A model generated the notes under the pieces. It did not search any database. It was not told the DNA's origin and saw only the letters and a list, made by a program, of their open reading frames with translations. From NCBI GenBank assembly GCA_958452575.1, contig CAUDUM010000001.1, positions 1-64,000 of the forward strand: a DNA stretch of 64,000 bases. The letters are read 5' to 3'. Made by a program: the position numbers and the translations under genes. The stretch's first letter is position 1; every line of letters starts with the position of its first letter. Shown one piece after another: positions 53,594-63,233 of this stretch. This stretch comes from an uncultured Eggerthellaceae bacterium. GTDB taxonomy: Bacteria > Actinomycetota > Coriobacteriia > Coriobacteriales > Eggerthellaceae.

Positions 53594-54922
53594 ATGGCGA
53601 TCGACAAGAAAGAGGGAAGCGCTTCGGTTGCTTCCGAGATGACGGGTGCGGAGGCTGGCAAGCCTGCTCCGCTTTCCGATAAAGCGAACGTTCTGTGGAA
53701 CTCCGCAGGCTCCCTCACGTATTTGGGATGCCAGTGGCTCACCACGGTTTTGGTCGTAAGGCTGTCCGACGGCTACGACGCCGCCGGCGTCCTGTCCCTT
53801 GCCATGTCGGTGGTGGGTATCTTCGGCACGTTTGCCAACTACAAGATGGGCACCTACCAAATCTCGGATATCAATCACGAGAACACGTTGGGGGAGTATC
53901 TGGGGTTCCGCTGCCTGACCCTTGCCATCGCGTTTGTCGCATGCATGGTGTACGCGTTCTTCACCTGCGCGACTTACACGCTGGCCACAGTGGCGTTGTT
54001 CTATCTTTTCAAGGCGGTCGGACTTGTCATAGACATCTTCCACGGTACTGACCAGCAGAATCGGCGCATGGACTACATCGGCAAATCGTTCATGGCGCAA
54101 GGCGCTTCCACTCTGGCGGCTTTCGCCGTCGTTTTCGGCGTGACGCAGGATCTGAACCTCGCGATCGTCGCGATGACGATAGCTGCGCTTGCGGTGATGC
54201 TGCTGTTCGACAAGCCCAAGGTCTCCCAGTTCGAGAAGGTGTGCTTCTCCCTTTCGAGGGCCAAGGCGTGGTTTTTCCTCAAGACGTCTTTCCCCGCCGT
54301 TCTGGCATCGCTTGCCGCCAGCGCCATCTTCACGGTGCCCAAGCAGTACCTTGCGTTTGTTTCCGGCGAGGCGGCGCTGGGCATTTACTCATCCGTCGCC
54401 GCTCCTGCGCTTGTGATCCAAATGGGGGCGATGTATCTGTACGGCCCATTCCTTGATGTGTTCACGCGCCTTCATCTCGACGGCGATCGACGCGGCTTCC
54501 TCAAGCTGTTAGCCCGAACTTCGGGAGCGATCGTAATGGTGGCTGTCGCATGTGCCATCGCCTTAGAATTCGTCGGCGCGTGGGTGCTTCAGCTTTTGTT
54601 CGGCGAGAGCATCGTCTCGTACGTGTATCTGCTTCAGCCGGTTCTTCTGTCCACGATGCTCACGGCGTTTCTCTGGTTCATCGGAGACCTTCTCATCGCC
54701 TTGCGTGACTTCAGGGCGTACTTCATCGGCAATGTCGTCGCGCTTGTCTCGGTCATCCCTTTGAGCGTCTTCTGCGTGAACATTTGGGATATGAACGGGG
54801 TGAGCTTCGCGGGTTCCGGTGCCTGCATCCTAGGTGTGATCGTGCTGGCATTTTTCCTGGCACATGCTCTGAAGGATGGTCCGAGGCGCCGCAGCAAAAG
54901 GAAGGAGAGCGTGGGGTCGTGA
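53594..54922 (+). CDS. Oligosaccharide flippase (Wzx/MOP family)
   Basis: 442 aa with about 12-14 membrane helices, starting NVLWNSAGSLTYLGCQWL, as in polysaccharide transporters of the MOP superfamily. It would move lipid-linked oligosaccharide units across the membrane. This is a third export route next to two ABC systems, hinting at more than one surface polymer. The gene overlaps the next one through GTGA. Confidence 0.85.
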   Translation: MAIDKKEGSASVASEMTGAEAGKPAPLSDKANVLWNSAGSLTYLGCQWLTTVLVVRLSDGYDAAGVLSLAMSVVGIFGTFANYKMGTYQISDINHENTLGEYLGFRCLTLAIAFVACMVYAFFTCATYTLATVALFYLFKAVGLVIDIFHGTDQQNRRMDYIGKSFMAQGASTLAAFAVVFGVTQDLNLAIVAMTIAALAVMLLFDKPKVSQFEKVCFSLSRAKAWFFLKTSFPAVLASLAASAIFTVPKQYLAFVSGEAALGIYSSVAAPALVIQMGAMYLYGPFLDVFTRLHLDGDRRGFLKLLARTSGAIVMVAVACAIALEFVGAWVLQLLFGESIVSYVYLLQPVLLSTMLTAFLWFIGDLLIALRDFRAYFIGNVVALVSVIPLSVFCVNIWDMNGVSFAGSGACILGVIVLAFFLAHALKDGPRRRSKRKESVGS

Positions 54923-56049
54923 TAAGAGTGCTTCACGTCATCGGCGCGATGGACCGCGGTGGCGCCGAGACGATGGTGATGAACCTGTACCGCGCCGTCG
55001 ATAAGAGCCGCATGCAGTTCGACTTTCTTGTGCACGAAGAACGCGAATGCGATTACGACCAGGAGATCCTCGATATAGGGGGCAGGATATACCGTGCCCC
55101 TCGATTCACCGGGGCAAACCTGATCACCTACAAAAAAGATTGCAGGAGGCATTTTGCCGAGCATCCCGAGCATCGCATCGTCCATGGCCATATAGGAAGC
55201 TCGGCGGCGATCTACCTCAAAGAAGCCAAACGCGCAGGACGTGTCGCTATAGCCCACAGCCACGCCCAAAACTACCTGCCGGGTGTGGAGGGGTTGGTCT
55301 TCGATCTGATCGCGCATCCGACCCGCAATATCGCCGATTGGTTCTTCGCCTGTTCCAAAGAGGCGGGAATCGACCGCTTCGGCGAGAAGGTGGTCGAAGG
55401 GGATCGCTTCGCGATCCTCGACAACGGCATCGACGTGGAATTGTACCGTTGCGACGAGGAGGGCCATCGTGCTGCCAAGGAGAGGCTTGGCTTGGCGGGG
55501 AAACCGGTGTTCGGCCATGTGGGCCGTCTTTCCCCCGAGAAGAATCACGAGTTCCTTTTCGAGGTCTTCTCGTTGCTGAAGGAGCGCATACCCGACGCGA
55601 TTCTGCTCTTGATCGGACGGGGTCCGCTTGAGCAAGAGCTCAGGGGGCGTGCTGACGCCATAGGCATCGGCGATTCCGTGAAGTTCCTGGGTGTGAGGGA
55701 CGACGTGCCTGCGCTTCTCAAGGCGATGGACGTGTTCGTTTTCCCCTCGGTCAAAGAGGGGCTTGCCATGGCAGCGGTGGAGGCTCAGGCGGCGGGGCTT
55801 CCCTGCATCGTCTCCACCGGCGTTCCCGAGCATGCGGTCGTATCGGATCGCGTGCGCCATCTGCCTTTGGAGGATGGTGCGGCAAGCTGGGCTCAAAATG
55901 CATGGGAAGCCTATGTGGATGCGAAGGTTAAGCCGAGGGCCGATTGCGTAGAGCAGGTGCGCGCTGGAGGGTTCGACATCGCCGCGACGTCGCTGCGCCT
56001 CCAATCATTTTACGAACGTCTTGCAAACGGTGAAGAGGCGGTGTTCTAA
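54919..56049 (+). CDS. GT4 glycosyltransferase
   Basis: 376 aa: RVLHVIGAMDRGGAETMVM at the N terminus, FGHVGRLSPEKNHEFLFEV, LLIGRGPLEQELR and the donor motif FVFPSVKEGLAMAAVEAQA. The GTG start overlaps the flippase stop and has AAGGAGAG upstream; longer in-frame reading lies inside the flippase gene. Overlaps the following licD gene (TAATG). Confidence 0.88.
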   Translation: MIRVLHVIGAMDRGGAETMVMNLYRAVDKSRMQFDFLVHEERECDYDQEILDIGGRIYRAPRFTGANLITYKKDCRRHFAEHPEHRIVHGHIGSSAAIYLKEAKRAGRVAIAHSHAQNYLPGVEGLVFDLIAHPTRNIADWFFACSKEAGIDRFGEKVVEGDRFAILDNGIDVELYRCDEEGHRAAKERLGLAGKPVFGHVGRLSPEKNHEFLFEVFSLLKERIPDAILLLIGRGPLEQELRGRADAIGIGDSVKFLGVRDDVPALLKAMDVFVFPSVKEGLAMAAVEAQAAGLPCIVSTGVPEHAVVSDRVRHLPLEDGAASWAQNAWEAYVDAKVKPRADCVEQVRAGGFDIAATSLRLQSFYERLANGEEAVF

Positions 56050-56882
56050 TGGACTACTCATCCGACCAGCTGCGTCGCCTGCAGCTCGTCCTAACTGAGA
56101 TCGCAAAAGACATCGACCGCGTGTGCCGCGAGAACGGCATCGAGTATTTCCTCGACTCGGGATCCTGCTTGGGGGCGATCCGGCACGCGGGCTTCATCCC
56201 ATGGGATGACGATATGGACCTGGGGATGCGCCGTGCCGACTACGATCGGTTCCTCCAAATCGCGTCTGCTGCGCTCGGGAACGACTACGCCGTCGCCCAT
56301 CCGGGCAACGAGCCGCGCCTTGCCGGGCAGTTCTGCAAGGTGTGGCGGCGCGACACGTTGTTCGAGACCCAGGAGACCGTTGAAGCCGGCCTGAAGCAGG
56401 GGATCTTCGTTGACGTGTTCCCCTACGACAAGCTGTGCGACGATTCCCAGGCGGCCGAAAAGCAGCTGAAGGATTGCCGCATGTGGCAAAGTCTCTCGTA
56501 CCTCTACCACGCCAAGAGCATCAATGTGCCCGACGCCGGGTTGAAGGGCGCCGTCGAACGGGCGGGGTGCAAGGTCGTCCACGGCATCGTCCACGCCGCC
56601 CTTGACCCGGCGCGTATCCGCGACCGCTTCGAGCAGGTTGCGCAGCAGGGCGGCGGGGGCGATGGGGGAGAATACTTCAACCCCTGCTACGTGCAGGGAG
56701 GGCGGTTCCCCGAGGATATTCTGTTTCCCACTTCCACGGTGTCGTTCGAGGGTGTGGAGTTGTCGGCTCCCGCCAAGCCCGAGGCGTATCTGGCCTCGAT
56801 GTACGGCGACGATTGGGGTGAGCTTCCTCCTGTCGAGGAGCGTCGCAACCACGCCCCGCTGCGGCTCGACTTTGGGGACTAG
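56049..56882 (+). CDS. LicD-family phosphotransferase, second copy
   Basis: 277 aa with YFLDSGSCLGAIRHAGFIPW followed by DDDMDLGM and FVDVFPYDKL, the same core as the protein at 52753. Coupled to the GT4 gene by a one-base overlap. Two LicD proteins in one locus suggest two phospho-substituents or two acceptor positions. Confidence 0.86.
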   Translation: MDYSSDQLRRLQLVLTEIAKDIDRVCRENGIEYFLDSGSCLGAIRHAGFIPWDDDMDLGMRRADYDRFLQIASAALGNDYAVAHPGNEPRLAGQFCKVWRRDTLFETQETVEAGLKQGIFVDVFPYDKLCDDSQAAEKQLKDCRMWQSLSYLYHAKSINVPDAGLKGAVERAGCKVVHGIVHAALDPARIRDRFEQVAQQGGGGDGGEYFNPCYVQGGRFPEDILFPTSTVSFEGVELSAPAKPEAYLASMYGDDWGELPPVEERRNHAPLRLDFGD

Positions 56883-56898
56883 CCGCCCGCGCGCTGAT

Positions 56899-56920
56899 AG
56901 GCGTCCCTTTCGGGGCGCCT
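56899..56920 (+). terminator. 9-bp hairpin after the licD gene
   Basis: Arms 56899-56907 and 56912-56920 pair with one G-U and a four-base loop. No T-run follows, so termination here would be inefficient or factor-assisted. Confidence 0.4.
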
Positions 56921-56974
56921 TGAAGGGGCGTTAAACGATGTCGCCGGCCCTCCCCGGACCATCCCCCTTTGGGG

Positions 56975-56980
56975 TATGAT
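56975..56980 (+). promoter_or_regulatory. -10 box for the giant fusion gene
   Basis: TATGAT preceded by GGGG, 62 bases before the ATG at 57043. The GGGGTA context resembles that at 51629-51637. No -35 at standard distance. Confidence 0.35.
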
Positions 56981-57042
56981 TAGCATCTTGTGTTTTTCCG
57001 ACCGGAGCCTCCCTTGGGGTCCGTGGAAAGGATGCGTCGATC

Positions 57043-60000
57043 ATGGAGCTGCTCGCCCAAGCGCTCAACCTCATAATGCAGCCGTGCTACCAGCTCACCG
57101 GCAACTGGTGGCTTGCCATCCTGCTGTTCACCGTCATCGTCAAGATCATTCTGATCCCGATGAGTCTGTGGTGCCAGAAGAACAGCATCGTCATGGTGCA
57201 GCTGATGCCCGAGCTCAACCGCATCAAGGTCAAGTACTTCGGCGATCGCGAAACCATCGGCGACAAGCAACACGAGCTGTACAAGCAGCGCAAATACCAT
57301 CCGCTGTTGAGTCTGGTGCCCCTGGCGGTGCAGATCATCATCCTGTTCGGATTGGTCGACGTCATCCACGGCGTCACCGACCACGGCGCTCCGGGCACGG
57401 AGCTTCTGGGCATGGTGCCCTTCGAAGACGGCGGCATCTCGTGGTTCATGCCGCTTGCAGCGGGTGTGTCGGCCATCATCATGGGATTCGCGCAAAACCG
57501 TATCAACCCCCTGCAAAAGGAACAATCCCGCGCCGAAAAGAACATGACCAACGGCCTGTCGATCGCGCTGTCGTTCGTTCTGGGCATCTTCGTCGCCACG
57601 GGCATGGGCTTTTACTGGGTGTGCTCCAACCTCACCTCCATCGCCATCCAGGCGCTGTGCAACGTCATCATCAAGCCGCGCAAGTACATCGACTACGCCG
57701 ACTTGGAAGCCAGCCGCCAGGAGCTTGCCGAGCTGGAATCGCTGGACAAGTCCGACCGCAAGTGGTGGCAGCGCGACGCATACGCCAAACGCGAGAAGGC
57801 CGATTACAAGCGCTTCTTCAACGTGGTGGGCAAGCACCTGGTGTTCTTCTCCGAGGGCAGCGGCTTCTACAAGTACTACCAGGGCTACATCGACTGGCTG
57901 CTGGCCAACTCGGACGTGACCATCCACTATGTGACCAACGACCCCGACGATCAGATCTTCGGCATCGCCGAGACCCAGCCGCGCATCCGCCCCTACTACA
58001 TCGGCCCCAAGCGCATCATCACCCTGATGATGAAGATGGATGCCGACATGGTGGTGATGACCCAGGAGGATCTGGACAACTACTACATCAAGCGCTCCTA
58101 TGTGCGCAGCGACACCGAGTACGTGTTCGCGTTCCATCACATGACCAGCACGCACCTCACCGCCACCAAGACCGCCTACGACAACTACGACGCCATGCTG
58201 TGCGTGGGGCCGCACCAGATCGAGGAGCTGCGCCGTGCCGAGGAGCTCAAGGGCACGCGCAAGAAGACGCTCGTGCCGACGGGTTACGACCTGCTCGACC
58301 GCGCGATCGCGGGCTGGGAAGACCTTAAGGCCCGCCGCGAGCGCGAGGAGGCTCAGGCCGGCGGCGTGTCGCGCAAGCCCACCATCCTGATCGGGCCCTC
58401 TTGGCAGGAGGGCTGCATCCTGGACACCTGCATCGACGACATGCTGGAAAAGCTGCTTGGTCGCGGCTACCGCATCGTCGTGAGGCCGCATCCCGAGTAC
58501 ACCAAGCGCTACCGCCCCCGCTGGGAGGCGCTGCAGGCGCGCTACGCGGAGGTTTCGGATGACGAGCTGGTCTTCGAGAAGGACTTCTCGTCCAACGAGA
58601 CGGTGTTCGCCTCCGATATCCTGTTCACCGACTGGTCGTCGATCGCCTACGAGTTCTCATTCGCCACGGGCAAGCCTTGCGTGTTCATCGACACGCCCAT
58701 GAAGGTGCACAATCCCGATTGGAAGGATCTGGGCATCGAGCCCACCGACATCTCCCTTCGCGATGAGGTGGGCGTGTCGTTCGACCCTGCCGACCTGTCC
58801 AAGCTCCCCGAAACGGTCGCCGACATGCTGGAGCGTCCCGACGCCTGGCGAGAGCGCATCGAGGAGTGCGCGCGGCGGACGGTGTTCAACCTGGGCTCTT
58901 CGGCCGAGGTGGGCGCGGAGTGGATCCTGAACCGCCTGCTTGAGCTGCAGGCGCGCCGCAAGTCTGCCGAAGACGCGTCCGGCCCCGCTGCGAGCGCGCC
59001 GTCGTCAAAGTCCGAGAAGCGGTCCGTCTCCAAGGCGCCGGCGCGTCCCGTGGGCGCGCAGTTCGCGCGCTTGGGGAAGAAGGCCGCCTCATGGGCGCCC
59101 GAGGCGGTCGTCGCCACCGCTCTGGCGTTCCCGTTCCTTGCCGAGCCGGCCTACGCCTATGTGGATCCGTCGGTGATGACCTACACCATCCAGGCGCTGG
59201 CGGGTGTGGCAGTCGCTTTGTCGGCGGTGGCGGGCGTGGCGCTGCGCAAGACGCGCAAGAAGCTGTTCGCGCTGCTCAAGATAGACGAGAACGCGCGCAA
59301 GGAGGTCGAACCCGACGTCCATCGCGTGGTGGGAGGCTTGATCGTCCCCAACGAGGGCGAGGACGCCGACGCGCTGGCCGTCCAAAGCGCGGCTTCGCGC
59401 AAGGGCGCCTCCGAGGCAGCTCCGTTCGATGCCCCGGGATCCGACGCCTTGCGCCGCGGGGTGGGGGCGCGTCCGGAGGAACGGCTGCGTTGGCGCGCCA
59501 GATTCGGGTTCGGCCTGGTCGCTTCGGCCTTCCTTGCGTTCACGCTGCTCATCGTGGCACCCTTTGAGCTGGTGGCGGCCAACGCTTCCAGCCTTCTTTT
59601 GGGCGTGTACGACATCTGGTGGTGCATGGTGCTTTTGGCGGCGGGCGTGACGCTCGTCCTGGCACTGATCCTCTCCGCTCTGCGTGGCAGGGCGTTCACC
59701 GTGGGGTTCGTGCTGGTCTTGGCGGCGGGCGTGTGCTGCTACCTGCAGGCGCTGTTCATGAACGGCGGCCTGCCGACCGCCGACGGAAGCTCGGTGCCGT
59801 GGCAGGATTACACCGCTGTCGCGCTAGGCACCGCGCTGGTGTGGCTGGCCGTTCTGGTTGCCGTCGTGGCGGCAAGCAGGCTGCGTCCCCGCCTGTGGCG
59901 CGTCGGCGGCGTGGTGGTCGCCTGCGCGTTGGCCATCGTGCAGGGCGTGGGCGTGCTCAGCCTGGTCGCCAACCCGGAGACGGTCTCCGCATCCCAAACC

Positions 60001-61206
60001 GAGGTCGACCTGACCGAGGAGGGGCTTTTCGATCTGTCCGCCAAGGACAACGTGGTGGTGTTCGTGCTCGATACCTTTGACACCTCCGTCATGGACCAGG
60101 TGCTTGCCGAAGATCCGTCGGCGCTGGCGTCGTTCGAGGATTTCACGTACTTCCACAACTCCACCGGCGGCATGATCCCCACGCGCTATGCGGTGCCTGT
60201 CCTGTTGACGGGCCAGACGCCTGAGAGCATGGGCACTTTCGACGGTTTCTACGAGCAGGCTTACGAACAGGGCACGTTCTTGACCGACATCCATGATGCG
60301 GGGTATTCGATCGGCATCTACTCCGACTCGACGGGCATCAACGACGAAGACGTGTCCGTCCGCCAGGAGATCTCCGACCAGACGCTCAACGTGCATCGCG
60401 TCCAGGCGCCCATCGACGTAGCCGGCACCATGAAGATCCTCGCGCAATGCGCCCTGTACCGCGACATGCCCTGGGTGCTCAAGCCGTGGTTCTGGTACTA
60501 CACCGACGAGCTGAACAACAGCATGGTGGGCGAGACCGCCCAGGAGGGCACGCCCGAGGCGGATGCCTCCACCATCTACCGCATCGACGATCTGGGCTAT
60601 TACGAGAAGCTGCAGGAGCGCGGGCTGTCGCTTGGCGATCAGGGCGAGGCCGGGGCGTTCCGCTTCATCCACCTGGCGGGTGCGCATTATCCGTACACCC
60701 TCAACGAGAGCGCCGAGTTCGTAGGCGACGGCAACAGCTCCATGGAGATGCAGGCGCGGGGGTCGTTGACCATCGTGTCCGAATACCTTGAGCAGATGAA
60801 GGAGCTGGGCGTGTACGATTCGTCCACCATCATCGTGACCGCCGACCATGGCAAGTGGTACCTCACCGAGCAGATCGGCGAATCCACCAGCCCGATCATG
60901 CTGGTCAAGCCCGCACGGGACGCATCCTCGCAAGGCTCCGAGCGCCAGCCCGTCGCCGTGAGCGAGATGCCGGTGAGCCACTTCGACTTCCATGCGACCG
61001 TGATCGACGCGATGGGCGGCGATGCGTCCCAGTACGGGCAGACGGTGTTCCAGAGCGATGATCCCAACAGGACGCGCTACTACTACATGACCGCCGTCAC
61101 GCCCGAGCAGGTCTACGTTGCCATCAAGGAATACGCCATCACGGGCGATGCGCTCGACTTTTCCAATTGGCAGCTTACCGGCAGGGAGTGGGAGATCCCT
61201 CATTGA
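57043..61206 (+). CDS. Giant fusion: YidC/Oxa1-like + CDP-polyol phosphotransferase + LtaS/sulfatase-like
   Basis: 1387 aa in one frame. Residues 15-215 resemble the YidC insertase core: NWWLAILLFTVIVKIILIPM with K34 where YidC has Arg and P39 conserved, then ELNRIKVKYFGD and YHPLLSLVPLAVQIIILFGL. About 260-640 is a Glyphos_transf domain (RPHPEY with H483; TDWSSIAYEF with D530). A YVDP hairpin at 706 and about five helices (823-975) lead to a sulfatase-like domain (1003-1387). That domain has D1010 in FVLDTFD, possible nucleophile T1047 in IPTRYAV, and DHG at 1268-1270. It could polymerise polyol phosphate inside and transfer phosphoglycerol-type groups outside. GGAAAGGA precedes the ATG. Confidence 0.85.
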   Translation: MELLAQALNLIMQPCYQLTGNWWLAILLFTVIVKIILIPMSLWCQKNSIVMVQLMPELNRIKVKYFGDRETIGDKQHELYKQRKYHPLLSLVPLAVQIIILFGLVDVIHGVTDHGAPGTELLGMVPFEDGGISWFMPLAAGVSAIIMGFAQNRINPLQKEQSRAEKNMTNGLSIALSFVLGIFVATGMGFYWVCSNLTSIAIQALCNVIIKPRKYIDYADLEASRQELAELESLDKSDRKWWQRDAYAKREKADYKRFFNVVGKHLVFFSEGSGFYKYYQGYIDWLLANSDVTIHYVTNDPDDQIFGIAETQPRIRPYYIGPKRIITLMMKMDADMVVMTQEDLDNYYIKRSYVRSDTEYVFAFHHMTSTHLTATKTAYDNYDAMLCVGPHQIEELRRAEELKGTRKKTLVPTGYDLLDRAIAGWEDLKARREREEAQAGGVSRKPTILIGPSWQEGCILDTCIDDMLEKLLGRGYRIVVRPHPEYTKRYRPRWEALQARYAEVSDDELVFEKDFSSNETVFASDILFTDWSSIAYEFSFATGKPCVFIDTPMKVHNPDWKDLGIEPTDISLRDEVGVSFDPADLSKLPETVADMLERPDAWRERIEECARRTVFNLGSSAEVGAEWILNRLLELQARRKSAEDASGPAASAPSSKSEKRSVSKAPARPVGAQFARLGKKAASWAPEAVVATALAFPFLAEPAYAYVDPSVMTYTIQALAGVAVALSAVAGVALRKTRKKLFALLKIDENARKEVEPDVHRVVGGLIVPNEGEDADALAVQSAASRKGASEAAPFDAPGSDALRRGVGARPEERLRWRARFGFGLVASAFLAFTLLIVAPFELVAANASSLLLGVYDIWWCMVLLAAGVTLVLALILSALRGRAFTVGFVLVLAAGVCCYLQALFMNGGLPTADGSSVPWQDYTAVALGTALVWLAVLVAVVAASRLRPRLWRVGGVVVACALAIVQGVGVLSLVANPETVSASQTEVDLTEEGLFDLSAKDNVVVFVLDTFDTSVMDQVLAEDPSALASFEDFTYFHNSTGGMIPTRYAVPVLLTGQTPESMGTFDGFYEQAYEQGTFLTDIHDAGYSIGIYSDSTGINDEDVSVRQEISDQTLNVHRVQAPIDVAGTMKILAQCALYRDMPWVLKPWFWYYTDELNNSMVGETAQEGTPEADASTIYRIDDLGYYEKLQERGLSLGDQGEAGAFRFIHLAGAHYPYTLNESAEFVGDGNSSMEMQARGSLTIVSEYLEQMKELGVYDSSTIIVTADHGKWYLTEQIGESTSPIMLVKPARDASSQGSERQPVAVSEMPVSHFDFHATVIDAMGGDASQYGQTVFQSDDPNRTRYYYMTAVTPEQVYVAIKEYAITGDALDFSNWQLTGREWEIPH

Positions 61207-61271
61207 TGACGCCTTGCGCTCGGCGCTAGGTGGCTGCTCGCTCTGATATCGCACCTTTGACCTTCGACCCC

Positions 61272-61316
61272 CCCCCTCGATTGCATTTCCCGCAATCGAG
61301 GGGGTTTCTCGTTTTG
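61272..61316 (+). terminator. Strong intrinsic terminator
   Basis: Arms 61272-61284 and 61292-61304 pair perfectly over 13 bases with a seven-base loop, followed by TTTCTCGTTTT. It closes the giant fusion gene and separates the polymer locus from the importer operon. Confidence 0.88.
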
Positions 61317-61379
61317 CAGCCGAAAGCAGCGCCGGTTGCCCCATTGACGCACACAAAGCGTTCAAGAATTTGCATTCTC

Positions 61380-61408
61380 TTTACAAAGTTGAACGCATTG
61401 CGTATGAT
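61380..61408 (+). promoter_or_regulatory. Promoter of the importer operon
   Basis: TTTACA (61380-61385) and TATGAT (61403-61408) with a 17-base spacer, 37 bases before the start codon. Confidence 0.75.
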
Positions 61409-61444
61409 CTTCGCATTTGAGTCAAGTCGAAAGAATCGGGGAAC

Positions 61445-62437
61445 ATGATCACGCGAAGGAAGTTTCTTCTTGCCACAGCGGTGGGCGTTTGCTCGTTGGC
61501 GCTGGGCGGATGCTCGGGTGCCAGCGACTCCACCGTGGTGATCTACTCCTGCGGCGAGGGGGATGCCAACGAGGTCCTCCTCACGGCGATGCACGAGGAC
61601 CTGCCCGAATGCGATATCCGCCTGCATTACGTGTCGACCGGCGTGTGCGCGGCGCGTCTGCTCAACGAGGGCAAGGGAAGCGAAGCCGACATCGTGTTGA
61701 TGCTCGAAGGCGGCTATCTGCGCCAGATCCAGCCGATCCTGGCCTCGCTGGATAGTTACGGTTACGACTTTGGAGTGTTCGAGCAGGATCTGCTCGACGG
61801 CACCCGGACCTACCTGCCGTTCCGCCGCGAGAGCGCCTGCGTCGCCATGAACGCCGAGGGGCTGGCGGAAAAGGGGCTCGCCCTTCCCGAATGCTACGAC
61901 GATCTGTTGGATCCGGGTTACAAGGGCATGATCACCATGCCCAACCCCAAGACGTCGGGCACCGGGTACAACTTCCTCAAAAGCCTGGTGAACACCCGCG
62001 GCGAAGACGAGGCGTTCGCTTACTTCGATAGGCTGGCCGAAAACGTCTACCAGTTCTCCTCTTCGGGATCGGGCCCGGTGAACTCGCTCGTGCAGGGCGA
62101 GGCGCTCATCGGGCTGGGCTTGACGTACCAGGCGGTCTCCGAGCAGAACGAGGGCGCGCCCGTTGCCCCGTATTTCTTTGAGGAGGGATCGCCCTGGACG
62201 ATGAACGGCGTCGCCGTCGTCGACGGCAAGCAGGGCAAAACCGCCGTGCGCCAGGTGATGGATTGGATGATGGAGACGGGCATCCTGCTGGACAAGCAGC
62301 GGTTCGTGCCCGACAAGGTGTTCGTGGACCAGCAGACCGAGATCCCCAATTTCCCCACGGATGTGGACTACGCCGACATGACAGGCATCTTCGATATCGA
62401 CGAGAAGCAGCGCCTCTTGGAAAGGTGGAAGTACTGA
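61445..62437 (+). CDS. ABC importer substrate-binding lipoprotein (iron/phosphonate/polyamine-type)
   Basis: 330 aa. The N terminus has twin arginines (TRRKFLL) and a lipobox LGGC with C23, so it is a surface lipoprotein, perhaps Tat-exported. The mature part is an AfuA/PhnS/PotD-type periplasmic-binding fold: VVIYSCGEGDANEVLL, then EADIVLMLEGG and MPNPKTSGTGYNF. Ligand could be ferric iron, 2-aminoethylphosphonate or a similar anion. It shares a base with the ATPase gene (TGATG). Confidence 0.85.
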   Translation: MITRRKFLLATAVGVCSLALGGCSGASDSTVVIYSCGEGDANEVLLTAMHEDLPECDIRLHYVSTGVCAARLLNEGKGSEADIVLMLEGGYLRQIQPILASLDSYGYDFGVFEQDLLDGTRTYLPFRRESACVAMNAEGLAEKGLALPECYDDLLDPGYKGMITMPNPKTSGTGYNFLKSLVNTRGEDEAFAYFDRLAENVYQFSSSGSGPVNSLVQGEALIGLGLTYQAVSEQNEGAPVAPYFFEEGSPWTMNGVAVVDGKQGKTAVRQVMDWMMETGILLDKQRFVPDKVFVDQQTEIPNFPTDVDYADMTGIFDIDEKQRLLERWKY

Positions 62438-63231
62438 TGAGCCAAATCGACGCGGCGCAAGCCGACGGGCGGATCGCGCCCAAGCTGAGGATCAGGGATC
62501 TGACCAAGCGCTTCGACGGCAAGGAGGTGCTGCACCATCTGGATTTCGATGTCCATGACGGCGAGTTCCTGTCGATCCTGGGCCCGTCGGGATGCGGCAA
62601 GACCACCACGTTGCGCATCCTCATAGGGTTGATCCCCTGCGACGGGGGCTCGATCGAGCTGGATGGCCGCGATATCACCCATGCGCGCCCCAGCGATCGC
62701 AGCATGGGCATCGTGTTTCAGAACTACGCCCTGTTCGAGAACATGACGGTGCGCGGCAATGTGGAGTATGCTCTCAAGTTCAAGCCCGAGCTCAAGGAAC
62801 GCCGCCGCCAGATCGCCGAGGAGATGCTCGTGCAGCTGGGCTTGGAAGAGCATATGGACAAGGGCGTCTCGGAGCTTTCGGGCGGTCAGCAGCAGCGCGT
62901 CTCCATCGCGCGCACGCTGGCGACCGGCCCTGATATCATCTTGTTCGACGAGCCCATGAGCGCCCTCGATGTGGAGACGCGCCTGTCGCTGCGCGCCGAG
63001 CTCAAGCGCATCCAGCGCGAATCGGGCACCACGATGATCTACATCACGCACGATCAGGAGGAGGCATTCGCGCTCTCCGACCGCGTGATGGTCATGGGGG
63101 AGGGGCGCATCCATCAGCTCGCCGCTCCCGAGGAGATCATCTCCGATCCCGCCGATGACTACGTCAACGACTTCGTCGTGCGCAACCTGCGCATCAAGAT
63201 GGACTCGCTGGCGCGCTTCATGGGGTGCTAG
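62437..63231 (+). CDS. ABC importer ATP-binding protein
   Basis: 264-aa importer ATPase: Walker A GPSGCGKTT (49-57), Q-loop FQNYALF, signature LSGGQQQR, Walker B IILFDEPMSALD, and H-loop YITHDQEEA. Sequence is typical of PotA/FbpC/PhnT-like ATPases. ATG 62437 overlaps the upstream stop and has GAAAGGTGG before it. The C-terminal regulatory domain found in many such ATPases is short here. Confidence 0.9.
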   Translation: MSQIDAAQADGRIAPKLRIRDLTKRFDGKEVLHHLDFDVHDGEFLSILGPSGCGKTTTLRILIGLIPCDGGSIELDGRDITHARPSDRSMGIVFQNYALFENMTVRGNVEYALKFKPELKERRRQIAEEMLVQLGLEEHMDKGVSELSGGQQQRVSIARTLATGPDIILFDEPMSALDVETRLSLRAELKRIQRESGTTMIYITHDQEEAFALSDRVMVMGEGRIHQLAAPEEIISDPADDYVNDFVVRNLRIKMDSLARFMGC

Positions 63232-63233
63232 CC

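Noticed and set aside
57043..61206. Giant fusion as an assembly or frameshift artefact
   Set aside because: The frame is open without interruption, linkers between domains are ordinary, and codon use is uniform throughout.
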